Source: JBBITI01 sp963735055 (lineage in GTDB: Bacteria; Chloroflexota; Dehalococcoidia; Dehalococcoidales; UBA2162). Taken from it: a stretch of DNA of 64,000 nucleotides. The DNA is taken from positions 186,001 through 250,000 of the forward strand of contig CAVTJN010000007.1 in assembly GCA_963735055.1 (NCBI GenBank). Reading direction: 5' to 3'. Positions 25,326-34,498 of this stretch are shown piece by piece. Under the pieces are notes generated by a model. It had not been told where the DNA came from, did no database searches, and was given only the letters and a program-made list of their open reading frames with translations. Position 1 is the first letter of the stretch. Every line of letters begins with the position of its first letter. The position numbers and the translations under genes were made by a program.

Positions 25326-26648
25326 TCAATTAGGCCTTCCCTGTTTGGCCCGAATCTGCCTGATGTAGCTGGTCATCGCCGGTACTATCTGAAAAAGGTC
25401 GCCCACGATGCCATAGGTAGCCACTTCAAAGATCGGAGCCTGCTTATCACGATTGATGGCGATGATCACGTTGGATTCCTGCATCCCCACCAGATGCTGG
25501 ATGGCGCCGCTGATGCCGCAGGCGATGTATATTTTCGGTCGCACCGTTTTTCCGGTCTGCCCGACCTGCCTTTCGGCGGGCATCCACCCTGCGTCAACGG
25601 CCGCTCTTGAACTCCCGACGACCCCTCCCAACTCATCGGCCAGTTGCTTGAGAATTGCGAAGTTCTCCGGACCCTGGAGACCACGACCACCGCTGACGAT
25701 GATGTCGGCCGCGGCGATGTCAATCGCCTCAGCCCCGGGCCGGTGATCATCGATTATCTCAAGCACCTTGGCCAAAACAGACTCTTCCGTGATCTCGCAT
25801 GGTTCGCGGACAATGGTACCCTGCCGCTTGCCATCGCGCGGGGGAATCGGCATAACGTGGGGTCTCACCGTGGACATCTGGGGTCTTGTCTTCTCGGTGA
25901 GAATGGTAGCCATGATATTGCCGCCGAAAGCGGGTCGCGTCTGCAGCAAAAACCCTTTGTCATCGACGCTCAGTCCGGTGCAATCAGCGGTGAGACCGGT
26001 ACTCAATTCCGTCGCAATCGCGCCCCCGAGGTCACGGCCTTCGCCAGTGGCTCCGATGAGGATGATTTCGGGCTTGTACTTGTTAACCAGAGAGCAGATC
26101 GCCTTGTAGTAAGGTTCGGTGCGGTAGTACCTCAATACCGGCGAGTCAACGAGGTACGCCTTGTCAGCGCCATAGGCGAAGCCTTCCTGGCATAGCTGAG
26201 CGACTTCATGGCCCAAAACCACCGCGCATAACTCAGAATTCCTGGCTTTGGCCAATTCGGCGCCGATGCCCAGCAGTTCCCAAGAGACATGGGCAGGTTG
26301 CCCTTCGGCGTGTTCGACATACACCCAGACCCCTGAATACTCCCTCAGTTTGAGGGTAACGGGATCCTCGATCACTGGCTCCGAGGATGGGGCTTGTGGT
26401 TCAAACTGCTTGAGGAGTTCGAGTTGCTCGGGTGAAAAGAAGATCTCTATTGCGCCGGCGGGGCAGATTCTCAAACAGCGCCGGCAACCCGTGCATTTGG
26501 TCAGATCGAATACCGGCTCGCCTTTTTCGTTCATCTCGATCGAGGCTGCCCGGCATTCGGCCTGGCACCGGGCGCCACAGGCGATGCACTTCCCCGCGAT
26601 AAGGCGGGCAAGTCCCAGCGGTCGCTTCGGCTTCTTTTGTTCAACCAT
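25326..26648 (-). CDS. etfA: Electron transfer flavoprotein alpha subunit with N-terminal ferredoxin domain
   Basis: A 440-residue EtfA, about 100 residues longer than usual because of an N-terminal double [4Fe-4S] domain: Cys 21, 24, 28, 32 and Cys 52, 55, 58, 62 (KCTGCRRCLRICPAG). The FAD-binding C-terminal part is well conserved: SGGRGLQGPENF, VGQTGKTVRPKIYIACGISG, and the NRDKQAPIFEVATYGIVGDL stretch. Similar ferredoxin-EtfA fusions occur in the electron-bifurcating caffeyl-CoA and lactate complexes. Here the linked membrane oxidoreductase gene argues for electron delivery to quinone instead. It lies 22 bases after etfB and 127 before the membrane protein. Confidence 0.92.
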   Translation of the reverse strand: MVEQKKPKRPLGLARLIAGKCIACGARCQAECRAASIEMNEKGEPVFDLTKCTGCRRCLRICPAGAIEIFFSPEQLELLKQFEPQAPSSEPVIEDPVTLKLREYSGVWVYVEHAEGQPAHVSWELLGIGAELAKARNSELCAVVLGHEVAQLCQEGFAYGADKAYLVDSPVLRYYRTEPYYKAICSLVNKYKPEIILIGATGEGRDLGGAIATELSTGLTADCTGLSVDDKGFLLQTRPAFGGNIMATILTEKTRPQMSTVRPHVMPIPPRDGKRQGTIVREPCEITEESVLAKVLEIIDDHRPGAEAIDIAAADIIVSGGRGLQGPENFAILKQLADELGGVVGSSRAAVDAGWMPAERQVGQTGKTVRPKIYIACGISGAIQHLVGMQESNVIIAINRDKQAPIFEVATYGIVGDLFQIVPAMTSYIRQIRAKQGRPN

Positions 26649-26670
26649 GATGTGCTCTCAAAATGACTGC

Positions 26671-27489
26671 CTATTGGCCGAACGACAGGATGTCCTTCGC
26701 AAGCAGTGTATCTACGAGGAGGTGGGCGGCTTCCCCGGGCGTATTCACACCGTCGCCGAGAATTTCCCCTTTTGCTCGTTCGGGGGAGAAGATGCGCCGT
26801 ACCTGGGTGGCCGAGCCTTTCAATCCGATGGTCTGCTCGTCCAGTTGAATCGCCTTATTGTCCCACAGCTTCACCTCGGCCTGTTCGGCAGCAAGCCGCC
26901 TCGGAACCGTGGGGTACCGCGGGTGGTTAATCTCGCGCACCACACTCAGCAGCACCGGTAAGGGAGCTTGCACCACCTCGTGCCGCCCCTCGAGTTTGCG
27001 CCTCACCCTGACCGTTCTAGATACCAGATTGACGTCCTGAACCTGGTCAACCAGCGTCAGTTGAGTGTAACCCAGGCGGGTTGCGATGCCGGGTCCTACC
27101 TGGGCAGTATCGCCGTCGATGGTTTGTTTTCCGCAGACCACCATGGCGACCTCTTCCGTTTCACCCAGCTTTTTAACCGCCGCCGCGAGTACCATGCTGG
27201 TGGCCAGCGTGTCAGCTCCCCCAAAGGCTCGATCTGACAGCAGTACAGCAGAGTCCGCTCCAAGAGCCAGGGCCTTGCGCAGAGTGAATGCAGCACTGGG
27301 CGGCCCCATCGAAATAACGGCCACGCGAAAGCCGTATCGGTCCTTGAGCCGTAGACTCTCCTCCAGAGCATTGGCGTCAAAAGGGTTCATAATGAACGGG
27401 ACCCCTTCCCTGATGAGAGTACCGGTCTTGGGGTCCGTCTTGACCTGAGTAGTGTCAGGGACTTGTTTCACGCAGGTTACAATGAGCAT
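26671..27489 (-). CDS. etfB: Electron transfer flavoprotein beta subunit
   Basis: A 272-residue EtfB. The diagnostic start MLIVTCVKQVPDTTQVKTDP and VPFIMNPFDANALEESLRLK (the 'NPFD' region) are followed by MGPPSAAFTLRKALALGADS and the GKQTIDGDTAQVGPGIATRL signature near residue 125. The start at 27489 matches the family; the frame extends upstream without homology. It is first in the order etfB-etfA-membrane oxidoreductase, an operon for electrons from acyl-CoA dehydrogenases, none of which lies in the window. The 242 bases upstream to the next gene hold a short GTCC/GGAC hairpin and a TAAAAT -10-like element only. Confidence 0.95.
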   Translation of the reverse strand: MLIVTCVKQVPDTTQVKTDPKTGTLIREGVPFIMNPFDANALEESLRLKDRYGFRVAVISMGPPSAAFTLRKALALGADSAVLLSDRAFGGADTLATSMVLAAAVKKLGETEEVAMVVCGKQTIDGDTAQVGPGIATRLGYTQLTLVDQVQDVNLVSRTVRVRRKLEGRHEVVQAPLPVLLSVVREINHPRYPTVPRRLAAEQAEVKLWDNKAIQLDEQTIGLKGSATQVRRIFSPERAKGEILGDGVNTPGEAAHLLVDTLLAKDILSFGQ

Positions 27490-27731
27490 CGAGGTGCCCA
27501 CCCTGCAAGAGTAACTCGGGGATTTGATGGCAGTGTTGAAGCGTCCGAAGCGGGCTCCGGACCGAAACAAAACCGGGAGAAAGCGAACTCGAGGATAATC
27601 AAGCTGACGTTAACTTCGCTGTCCTTCGCGGACGGTGCTCCAGGATATTTTAGAATCATAGACCACGAGAGAGCGGAGTGTCAATGGCGGAACCGCCGTA
27701 CCTCACGCCCGGCCACGGCCTGGTCCGGCAG

Positions 27732-29054
27732 CTACAGGAGCCCCAGCCGGCGGGCCTGGGATTGCAGCAAGTCTCTAAAACGTGGGTGAGCTATGGCTAT
27801 CAACGCCGTGGCCCTGTCCCGGTTCGACCTTCCTTTGAGATGGGCGACACCGAACTCGGTGACCACGTAGTCAGAATAGTAGCGGGGCACCGTCGGCATC
27901 ATCGGAGCCAAAAGGTTCCCCTTCTCGAGTGTGGGGTGCGCCACAATACGGGAGTGCAGGGCGTTAGCGGTGGTCGACGGCAGCACGTTGACGAACCGGG
28001 CGTCGGAAGCCAGGGAGCATCCCAGTGCAAAGTCCAGTTGACCGCCCGCTCCGGTGTACTGGTCATCCAGGCCGAGGATGTCGGCATAGACATTGCCGTA
28101 GAGGTCCACCTGTAACGCGGTGTTGACGGCCACCAGATTCCGGTTGGATGCGATCACCCGAGGATCATTGGTGTAGTCGACCGGCTGCATTTCAAACAGT
28201 GGATTGTTGTCGAGCCAGTCATACAGCTTCGACGTCCCGCCGTGAAACGTACAGATTGCTTTGCCGCGGTGGATGCTCTTCTCGCTGTTGGTCACCGCCC
28301 CCGACTCGAACAACTCCCGGATGCCTTCGGGCACCATCTCGGTGTGGATGCCCAGGTTCTTCTTGTCTTTAAGAAAGTACAACACCGATTCGCTGGTGCC
28401 CCCGAATCCGACTTGCAGCGTGGACCCATCTTGCACCAGATCGGCGACAAAGCCGCCGATACGCCTCTCGGTGTCCGTGATCGGTGACTGCGGCAGTTCG
28501 AACAGTGGCTCGTCGACCTCCACCAGGTAGTCGATACGAGACATGTGCAGCGCCGTTCGGCCCTGGGTGCGCGGCATGCGCGGGTTGATTTCGGCGATGA
28601 TCGTCCTTGCCGGCCGTTCGATGGCGCCCCAGGCATAGTCGACGGAGACTCCCAGGCTGCAATAACCGCTGCTGTCCGGAGGCGAAACGGTCAACATGAA
28701 CACATCGCTCTTGTAGCTGCCTTCCCTGAGAAGGCGTGGTATGGCGGCGAAGGTGACCGGGAAGAAATCAGCCTGCCCTAGTTTGAGCATCTGCCGCACA
28801 CTTCTGCTGCGCCCGCTGAAAGGCGTGGCACACCGAATATGCCTGTTCATCTCGGTCTCAACGTACCTTTCCTGAAAGGGACCGTGGACCGCCATGTGAA
28901 AAAGTCTGACTCCTTGAAGCTCTGAGGCCCGGTCCATGAGCGCCATGGGAAGGTACCGCGGCTCTCCGCAGAAATTTGCCAGCACGACATCGTCACTGGA
29001 CATTACGGCTTGGACCGCACGTTCTGCAGTCACAACCTTCGGCATTCTCTCCAC
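27732..29054 (-). CDS. Acetyl-CoA hydrolase / 4-hydroxybutyrate CoA-transferase family protein
   Basis: A 440-residue class I CoA-transferase of the Cat1/AbfT group, which moves CoA between acetyl-CoA and an organic acid (succinate, butyrate or 4-hydroxybutyrate) or hydrolyses it. GIHTEMVPEG (Glu239) is at the position of the catalytic Glu known in AbfT. GAGGQLDFALG and VVTEFGVAHLKGRSNRDRA are other conserved stretches. The start is GTG at 29054; an internal ATG at 29045 is possible. It lies upstream of etfB on the same strand, so the locus may serve acyl-CoA oxidation. The exact acid is unknown. Confidence 0.88.
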   Translation of the reverse strand: MERMPKVVTAERAVQAVMSSDDVVLANFCGEPRYLPMALMDRASELQGVRLFHMAVHGPFQERYVETEMNRHIRCATPFSGRSRSVRQMLKLGQADFFPVTFAAIPRLLREGSYKSDVFMLTVSPPDSSGYCSLGVSVDYAWGAIERPARTIIAEINPRMPRTQGRTALHMSRIDYLVEVDEPLFELPQSPITDTERRIGGFVADLVQDGSTLQVGFGGTSESVLYFLKDKKNLGIHTEMVPEGIRELFESGAVTNSEKSIHRGKAICTFHGGTSKLYDWLDNNPLFEMQPVDYTNDPRVIASNRNLVAVNTALQVDLYGNVYADILGLDDQYTGAGGQLDFALGCSLASDARFVNVLPSTTANALHSRIVAHPTLEKGNLLAPMMPTVPRYYSDYVVTEFGVAHLKGRSNRDRATALIAIAHPRFRDLLQSQARRLGLL

Positions 29055-29332
29055 GGCTAAGAGGTTCCGTCCTTTCTAATGAAGGGGTCAGATGTCTATT
29101 AGAGCACATTGGCCGACCAGCTTCAAAATTGTTGGCGTGAGGCGCCGGAACCACAGGCCTTTGAAGCGCCCATGGCCGAAGGGTACAATGGGGCAGGGCG
29201 AGAATCATCGCTGACACCGGCATCATCGCCCTTACGCTCGAGTGCCTGATCTTCTTTGACTGGGTACGCTGTCAATCCCGAACAGGCCGGTCGAGTAGGG
29301 TACCAATTCGACGGACGCCGTCCGGGCAGATC

Positions 29333-30178
29333 TTGGCGGACCGTATTCCGGGAGGGACTGGTATTCAGGGATTGGCGTGGCTTCTGCTGGCATCGGTCGG
29401 TCTCTTTGTGGGTACCTTCGGCACCCTGATAGGGGTCGCAGGCGGCTTCCTGCTGGTACCGATTGTCCTGTTCCTATACCCCGACAAGAGTCCGGCGACG
29501 ATCACAGCGATGACCTTGACTGTTGCTTTCTTCAATGCTCTGTCGGGCTCGATCGCATATGCCCGACTTCGGCGAATCGACTTCCGTTCGGGCATTTTGT
29601 TTTCGGTTACCGCGGTTCCCGGCGCGATTGTTGGGGCGGCGATCAACCGACTCCTGAGCCGTGACTCCTTTCAGTTGATCTTCGGTATTATCCTCTTGAT
29701 CATGGCGGGGTATCTGCTCGTAAGACCGGAGAGGAGGGCCGCCATGCGGGCAATCAGTGGCAAGTGGGTCCGAAAGATGACCGACCGCGACGGCAACTCC
29801 TTTGTGTACTCTTACCACCCGGCGTTAGGGATGCTTATCGCTCTGGGTGTCGGTGTTGTCTCAGGATTGCTCGGCATCGGAGGCGGTATCATCCATGTAC
29901 CTGCATTGACCCAGGTCCTGGGCTTTCCCGTCCACATCGCCACGGCCACGTCCCAATTCGTGGTGGGCACAAGCACCTTCGCCGCCGGATTGATGCGCGT
30001 CATAACCGGATCCTTCGCCGGGGTGGCGGCAGATACCGTCGTCCTGGCGGGGGGAGCGGTCATCGGGGCCCAGATCGGGGCCCGTCTCTCCCGAAGAATC
30101 TCGGGTTCGGTCATTGTTCGCCTGCTCGGCATCGCTCTGGCTCTGGTGGCGATTCGACTGCTTCTGGCCCCGTTCTAG
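29333..30178 (+). CDS. TauE/SafE family membrane transporter (sulfite/organosulfur exporter-like)
   Basis: A 281-residue integral membrane protein with about eight helices in two homologous halves: GTFGTLIGVAGGFLLVPIVL in the first and GVVSGLLGIGGGIIHVPALT in the second are the repeated TauE glycine motifs. A soluble loop (about 128-155) joins the halves. It is predicted to move sulfite, sulfoacetate or a similar anion. The start is TTG at 29333 with no strong ribosome binding site, so the true start is uncertain by a few codons. The preceding 278 bases (29055-29332) show no other feature. Confidence 0.88.
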   Translation: MADRIPGGTGIQGLAWLLLASVGLFVGTFGTLIGVAGGFLLVPIVLFLYPDKSPATITAMTLTVAFFNALSGSIAYARLRRIDFRSGILFSVTAVPGAIVGAAINRLLSRDSFQLIFGIILLIMAGYLLVRPERRAAMRAISGKWVRKMTDRDGNSFVYSYHPALGMLIALGVGVVSGLLGIGGGIIHVPALTQVLGFPVHIATATSQFVVGTSTFAAGLMRVITGSFAGVAADTVVLAGGAVIGAQIGARLSRRISGSVIVRLLGIALALVAIRLLLAPF

Positions 30179-30233
30179 AGCAGCACTCGAAGCAACGGGC
30201 GCTGTATTGCGGCGAAAAGCTGATCGTCTCACC

Positions 30234-30983
30234 TCATCTCGCGCCTTGCCTGACATGCATCTCCAGGTTCGCGATCAATTGGTCGGCCAGGAAGGCAAGC
30301 ATCGCTGCCGGTAATGCGCCTTCGATGATGAAGGCCAGGTTGTCGCGCGCCAGTCCGGCCACAATCGGCGAGCCCAGTCCGCCGGCGCCAATAACGGCGC
30401 CGATCATTGCTGTCCCGACGTTGGCAACCACCGATATGCGGACGCCGGCGAGGATCAAGGGCATAGACAGCGGTATTTCGATTCGGCGCAGCACCTGCCA
30501 GCGGCTCATGCCGATGCCGCGGCCGGCGTCAAGTACCTCCGGCGGCACGGAACGCAAGCCCGCCGTCGTGTTTCTCACCACCGGCAGTAGACCGTAGAGA
30601 AAGAGGGCGGCTACGGTGGGGAGTGTGCCAAAACCAAGCACCGGGACAGCCAGCGCCAGGACGGCGACGGGCGGGAGCGTCTGACCGAGCGAGGTGAGGC
30701 TGTTTGTCAGGGCCAGGAAATCGAGCCCGCCGGGCCGGGTGACCCATATTCCGATCGGGACCCCAAGCAGGATGGTTATGATGCTAGAGATAGCCACCAG
30801 TTGAATGTGCTCCCAAACCAGGAGGACCAGCGGCGCCCGGGGGTGCATGACAACAGTTTCGCCGGGGAACAGGTAGCCAAGTGCCGCTTGCCACCATTGG
30901 GCGTTGACGACAATCACCGTGAACAGGACCGCGGCGAGAGCCAACAACAGCCATCTTCGGCCGGGGCCGATGTTCGTTATCAA
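30234..30983 (-). CDS. Osmoprotectant/glycine betaine ABC permease (OpuCB/YehW type)
   Basis: A 249-residue permease with five to six helices. The coupling region (GLRSVPPEVLDAGRGIGMSR followed by QVLRRIEIPL) and GAVIGAGGLGSPIVAGLARD are typical of compatible-solute importers. It overlaps the ATPase gene by 4 bases and is the last gene of a four-gene operon. It converges on the TauE gene with a 55-base gap. Confidence 0.92.
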   Translation of the reverse strand: MITNIGPGRRWLLLALAAVLFTVIVVNAQWWQAALGYLFPGETVVMHPRAPLVLLVWEHIQLVAISSIITILLGVPIGIWVTRPGGLDFLALTNSLTSLGQTLPPVAVLALAVPVLGFGTLPTVAALFLYGLLPVVRNTTAGLRSVPPEVLDAGRGIGMSRWQVLRRIEIPLSMPLILAGVRISVVANVGTAMIGAVIGAGGLGSPIVAGLARDNLAFIIEGALPAAMLAFLADQLIANLEMHVRQGAR

Positions 30984-32086
30984 GAGCCTTCTTCTCGCGT
31001 CGCCGATTCCACGTCCCCCAGCGCCACCTCACCGACAAGTATGTCTTGTTGGTTGATGACGGGAACGAACTTGAATCCCAGCCCGAGCATCCGCGAGAGA
31101 GCCTCTCGAAGGGTGGCGTCGTCTTCAAGGGCGATCTCGGCCGCATCCGCCAGGTGAGCGACCTCCCGGACGGAAGATGCCCCCCTTAAGGCTTCGCGGT
31201 CAGCCCATCCCATCAGGTGACCCAGATCATCGACGACCCAGAACCACCGGTGAGGATCCGTCCCGCCGTCTGGTCCGGCAGAAGATGCCTCTATTCGCAC
31301 GGTGGCAGCCGGCCGGATGAACTTTGTGATGCTCATCCTTGAAAGACGTTTCAGGGCGCGGTCGGCGCCGACGAAGTCGCGCACAAACCGGTTGACCGGC
31401 CGCGACAATATAATCTCGGGCGTGTCGTATTGCACCAGCCTTCCCGATTCCATGACGGCGATGCGATCTGCCAGACGCACGCCCTCGTCCAAGTCGTGCG
31501 TCACCAGGATGACCGTCTTCTTCAGTGTACGCTGGATCCGGAGGAACTGGCCCTGGAGTCGCTCCCGGGTGAGCGGATCGACAGCGCCAAACGGTTCGTC
31601 CATCAGCAGAATTGGCGGGTCGGCGGCCAGCGCCCTGGCGACGCCGATACGTTGAGCCTCGCCTCCCGACAATTCGTGAGGATACTTGGCCGCGTATCCG
31701 GAATGGTTCAAACCGACCAACGCGAGCAACTCCGCGGTGCGGTTGGAGATCCGTACCTGATCCCAATGCAGCAGCCGGGGCACAATGCCTATATTCTGTG
31801 CCACTGTCATGTGCGGGAAAAGCCCCACGCTCTGAATGGCATAGCCGATCGAAAGGCGAAGCTGTTCCGGCTTCACCGTACTCGTGTCCCGCCCGTTGAT
31901 CAGGATGGAGCCCGAGCTGGGCTCCACCAGGCGGTTGATCATACGAAGTGTTGTTGTCTTGCCGCATCCCGACGGGCCGATGAGCACGCAGACGGCGCCT
32001 TCCTCAACGTCAAGAGACATGCGGTCCACCGCCGCGACATCTCCGTAGAACCGGGTAACATCTTGAAGTCGGATCATCGGATTCAT
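30980..32086 (-). CDS. opuCA: Osmoprotectant ABC ATPase with C-terminal CBS region (OpuCA-like)
   Basis: A 368-residue ATPase: Walker A GPSGCGKTT, signature LSGGEAQR, Walker B ILLMDEPFGAVD and H-loop VTHDLDEG. About 130 residues follow the nucleotide-binding domain and include a CBS-type segment (IALEDDATLREALSRMLGLG, then FKFVPVINQQ). In OpuA/OpuC such CBS domains sense ionic strength or cyclic-di-AMP, so post-translational control by osmotic state is likely. It overlaps both flanking permease genes by 4 bases. Confidence 0.93.
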   Translation of the reverse strand: MNPMIRLQDVTRFYGDVAAVDRMSLDVEEGAVCVLIGPSGCGKTTTLRMINRLVEPSSGSILINGRDTSTVKPEQLRLSIGYAIQSVGLFPHMTVAQNIGIVPRLLHWDQVRISNRTAELLALVGLNHSGYAAKYPHELSGGEAQRIGVARALAADPPILLMDEPFGAVDPLTRERLQGQFLRIQRTLKKTVILVTHDLDEGVRLADRIAVMESGRLVQYDTPEIILSRPVNRFVRDFVGADRALKRLSRMSITKFIRPAATVRIEASSAGPDGGTDPHRWFWVVDDLGHLMGWADREALRGASSVREVAHLADAAEIALEDDATLREALSRMLGLGFKFVPVINQQDILVGEVALGDVESATREEGS

Positions 32087-33249
32087 GGCTTACCTTTGGC
32101 CCCCTTTGGCGAACCCAAGGTAACTGCCAGAGTCATGACAGCGTCGGTAATCATGGCCAAAGCGATGATCGGAATGGTTCCGAGGAGTATCAGATCGGGA
32201 GCCGCCTGCCCGATTCCCCGGAGAACGAACCAGCCCAGTCCACCTGCGCCAATGACCGCCGCTACCGTGGTCAACCCGACGGCCTGAACTGAAGCCGTCC
32301 GAATTCCTTCGAGCACCACGGGCGCGGCCAAAGGCATCTCGATCCGCCAGAACAGTTGCCGGCCGGTCATGCCCATCCCCCGCCCCGCATCAACCGCGGA
32401 ACGATCGACTCCCCGCAAGCCGGTGTAGGTATTTTGAACGATCGGAAGAAGTGAGTAGATAATAAGGGCGATGACCGCAGGTGTGGCGCCCACGCCGCTG
32501 ACACCGATCTGGCGTAGCCCGGGGTAGGCGAACGACAGGGCCGACAGCGGAGCGATGAGCAAGCCGAACAAGGCGAGACTCGGAATGGTCTGGACAGCGT
32601 TCGAGACAAAGAACACCGGACCCCGGACCAGGCGGCTGCGGGCGGCCCAACTCCCGAACATTACGCCAATTACCACGGCGAAAGCGACGCTGAAGAAGGT
32701 GAGCCTGAGATGCTGGACTGTCTCGCTCCAGAACCGGGCGCGGTAGGCACCATATTCCACCATGATTGAACTCTGGTTTAGCCACCCGGAGGCAAGAATG
32801 GCCGCCGACGCCGCCAGACCGGTCCAGGCAATGGCGCGGCCGCGCCATTTCGACAAGCTCTTCCGGGACGAGTAGGCAATGGTCCACAAGCCGGCCATCG
32901 TCAGCCACATTCCGCCACTTAACGAAACGCGGGCGGTTGAGTCCCCGCCACTGAGGAGGCGCCGGTTAGCGGCCCCGGTTAGCAGGAGAGTGGTCACGAG
33001 TATCAAGATGGCCAGAATACCCAGACGTGAACCCGGGTGGCGAGACTTGAATACCGTCAGCAGAAGACACGCCGCCCAGAGCACCGCGATCACCATGGCG
33101 CCGGGTACGCCAAATGCGTCCCAGAGACTGAGAGCGGTCCCCGACGCCAGCCGGTTGGGCCTCAATGTGAACCATGCCGGGAACAGCGATAGAATACCCA
33201 GAGCACTCCCCAGCAAAGCCACCTTGTCGAGGCTGCGCCACCGTGTCAT
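32083..33249 (-). CDS. Osmoprotectant ABC permease with extra N-terminal membrane domain
   Basis: A 388-residue permease. The C-terminal 210 residues are the regular importer domain (GLRGVDRSAVDAGRGMGMTG followed by QLFWRIEMPL; AAVIGAGGLGWFVLRGIG). The first 170 residues add about four helices not found in the partner permease; YehY-type proteins have such an extension. The start is ATG at 33249 (MTRWRSLDK) with GGAAGGCG before it; a longer frame to 33303 has no site. Second gene of the operon, 128 bases after the binding protein. Confidence 0.9.
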   Translation of the reverse strand: MTRWRSLDKVALLGSALGILSLFPAWFTLRPNRLASGTALSLWDAFGVPGAMVIAVLWAACLLLTVFKSRHPGSRLGILAILILVTTLLLTGAANRRLLSGGDSTARVSLSGGMWLTMAGLWTIAYSSRKSLSKWRGRAIAWTGLAASAAILASGWLNQSSIMVEYGAYRARFWSETVQHLRLTFFSVAFAVVIGVMFGSWAARSRLVRGPVFFVSNAVQTIPSLALFGLLIAPLSALSFAYPGLRQIGVSGVGATPAVIALIIYSLLPIVQNTYTGLRGVDRSAVDAGRGMGMTGRQLFWRIEMPLAAPVVLEGIRTASVQAVGLTTVAAVIGAGGLGWFVLRGIGQAAPDLILLGTIPIIALAMITDAVMTLAVTLGSPKGAKGKP

Positions 33250-33377
33250 CACGCCTTCCCTGGCGCTGCTGGAGTCTGATTGGGACGGATGAAGAGCAAA
33301 CACGTCCAGACGCGGTAAGCTGGCAATCCTGGGTTGTCAAAGGTTACAGACTGCATGATGGAGAGGAACTCCGGCCG

Positions 33378-34316
33378 CTACCTGACGAAACCCTTTTGTC
33401 TCAAGTAGGCAAGCGCGACCTGCCCGGGCTCTTCGCCATTGACGGCGATTCTTCCGTTCAGGGTCTGGAGCGTGACCAGATCCAGGGTCCGGAAGACCGG
33501 TGCCAGCAAGGTCGCAATCTCGGGATATTTGTCAAGGATCGCTGAGCGGAGTATCGGCGCCGGTTCATATACCGGCTGGACACCTCGGGGATCCGTGAGC
33601 ACCACCAATCCGAATGCACTGAGTCCCCCGTCGGTCCCGTAGGCCATCGCGGCGTTCACCCCGTCCGTACCTTGAGAGGCCGCCTTCTCAGTCTGCGCCG
33701 TATTTCCGCTCTGCACCACGACGAGTTGATCCGGCTTAAGCGTAAACCCGTAGGCGAGTTGAAAGGCAGGTAATGCCGCCTGACTGGTCACAAACTCCTC
33801 GGAGCCAATCAGTTTGACCCGGCCGCCCCGGCCTACGTACCTGGCAAAGTCGTCAAGTGACGCCAGCTTCTCCGTTTCCGCCAGCGACCGGGTAACGGCG
33901 ATCGCCCAGGTGTTATTGGCGGGGGCGGGGGTCAGCCAGACGATGTTGTTCTTTTGCATGTCAAGCGTCCTGACGCGCTCATATCCCTGCTGGGCATCCT
34001 TCCAGACCGGGGAATCCGCTTCGTCGAAAAAGTACGCCCCGTTCCCGGTGTACTCGGGGTAGATATCCAGCTCTCCGGTGATAATGGCTTTACGCACCAC
34101 GGAGGTTTCCCCGAACTGCGACTTGTCGGTGACCCGGAACCCGTTCTCTCTCAGCACCAGAATAATCATCTGGGCAAGCAGCGAGCCCTCGGTGTCTATC
34201 TTGGAACCCACGGTAACAGGCCCCTTGGAACCCAGGGAGGCGGCCGGAGCACAGCCCGCAGCCAGAAGGATAATGAACAGCAACGCCCAGGCAACAGTTC
34301 CACGAAGTCTCGTCAT
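33378..34316 (-). CDS. Osmoprotectant-binding lipoprotein (OpuCC/OsmF type)
   Basis: A 312-residue solute-binding protein with lipobox LAAGC (residues 18-22). It begins its domain with VTVGSKIDTEGSLLAQMI and has the ligand-region motif DIYPEYTGNGAYFF and the family mark YGTDGGLSAFGLVVLTDP. Ligands of this family are quaternary amines such as glycine betaine, choline or carnitine. It is the first gene of the operon binding protein-permease-ATPase-permease, transcribed divergently from the Hox-MetVF operon. Confidence 0.92.
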   Translation of the reverse strand: MTRLRGTVAWALLFIILLAAGCAPAASLGSKGPVTVGSKIDTEGSLLAQMIILVLRENGFRVTDKSQFGETSVVRKAIITGELDIYPEYTGNGAYFFDEADSPVWKDAQQGYERVRTLDMQKNNIVWLTPAPANNTWAIAVTRSLAETEKLASLDDFARYVGRGGRVKLIGSEEFVTSQAALPAFQLAYGFTLKPDQLVVVQSGNTAQTEKAASQGTDGVNAAMAYGTDGGLSAFGLVVLTDPRGVQPVYEPAPILRSAILDKYPEIATLLAPVFRTLDLVTLQTLNGRIAVNGEEPGQVALAYLRQKGFVR

Positions 34317-34450
34317 TGTCCCTCACGAGTATCGATCTGCCATGTATTATATCGCGGTGAACTCCTCCAGCGTAAGAGCGACAGTCGGCGGCGCGGGTTG
34401 CACATCGCGCCCACATGTGCTATTACTATGTTTCTCATGATAGTCAGGTT

Positions 34451-34480
34451 TTGACGGCAAATTTAGGGAAATGATAGTAT
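34451..34480 (+). promoter_or_regulatory. Promoter of the Hox-MetVF operon
   Basis: TTGACG (34451-34456), an 18-base spacer and TAGTAT (34475-34480) lie just before the first gene (start 34499), giving a leader of about a dozen bases. Confidence 0.6.
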
Positions 34481-34498
34481 TGTGGTAGTAGAAACGAC

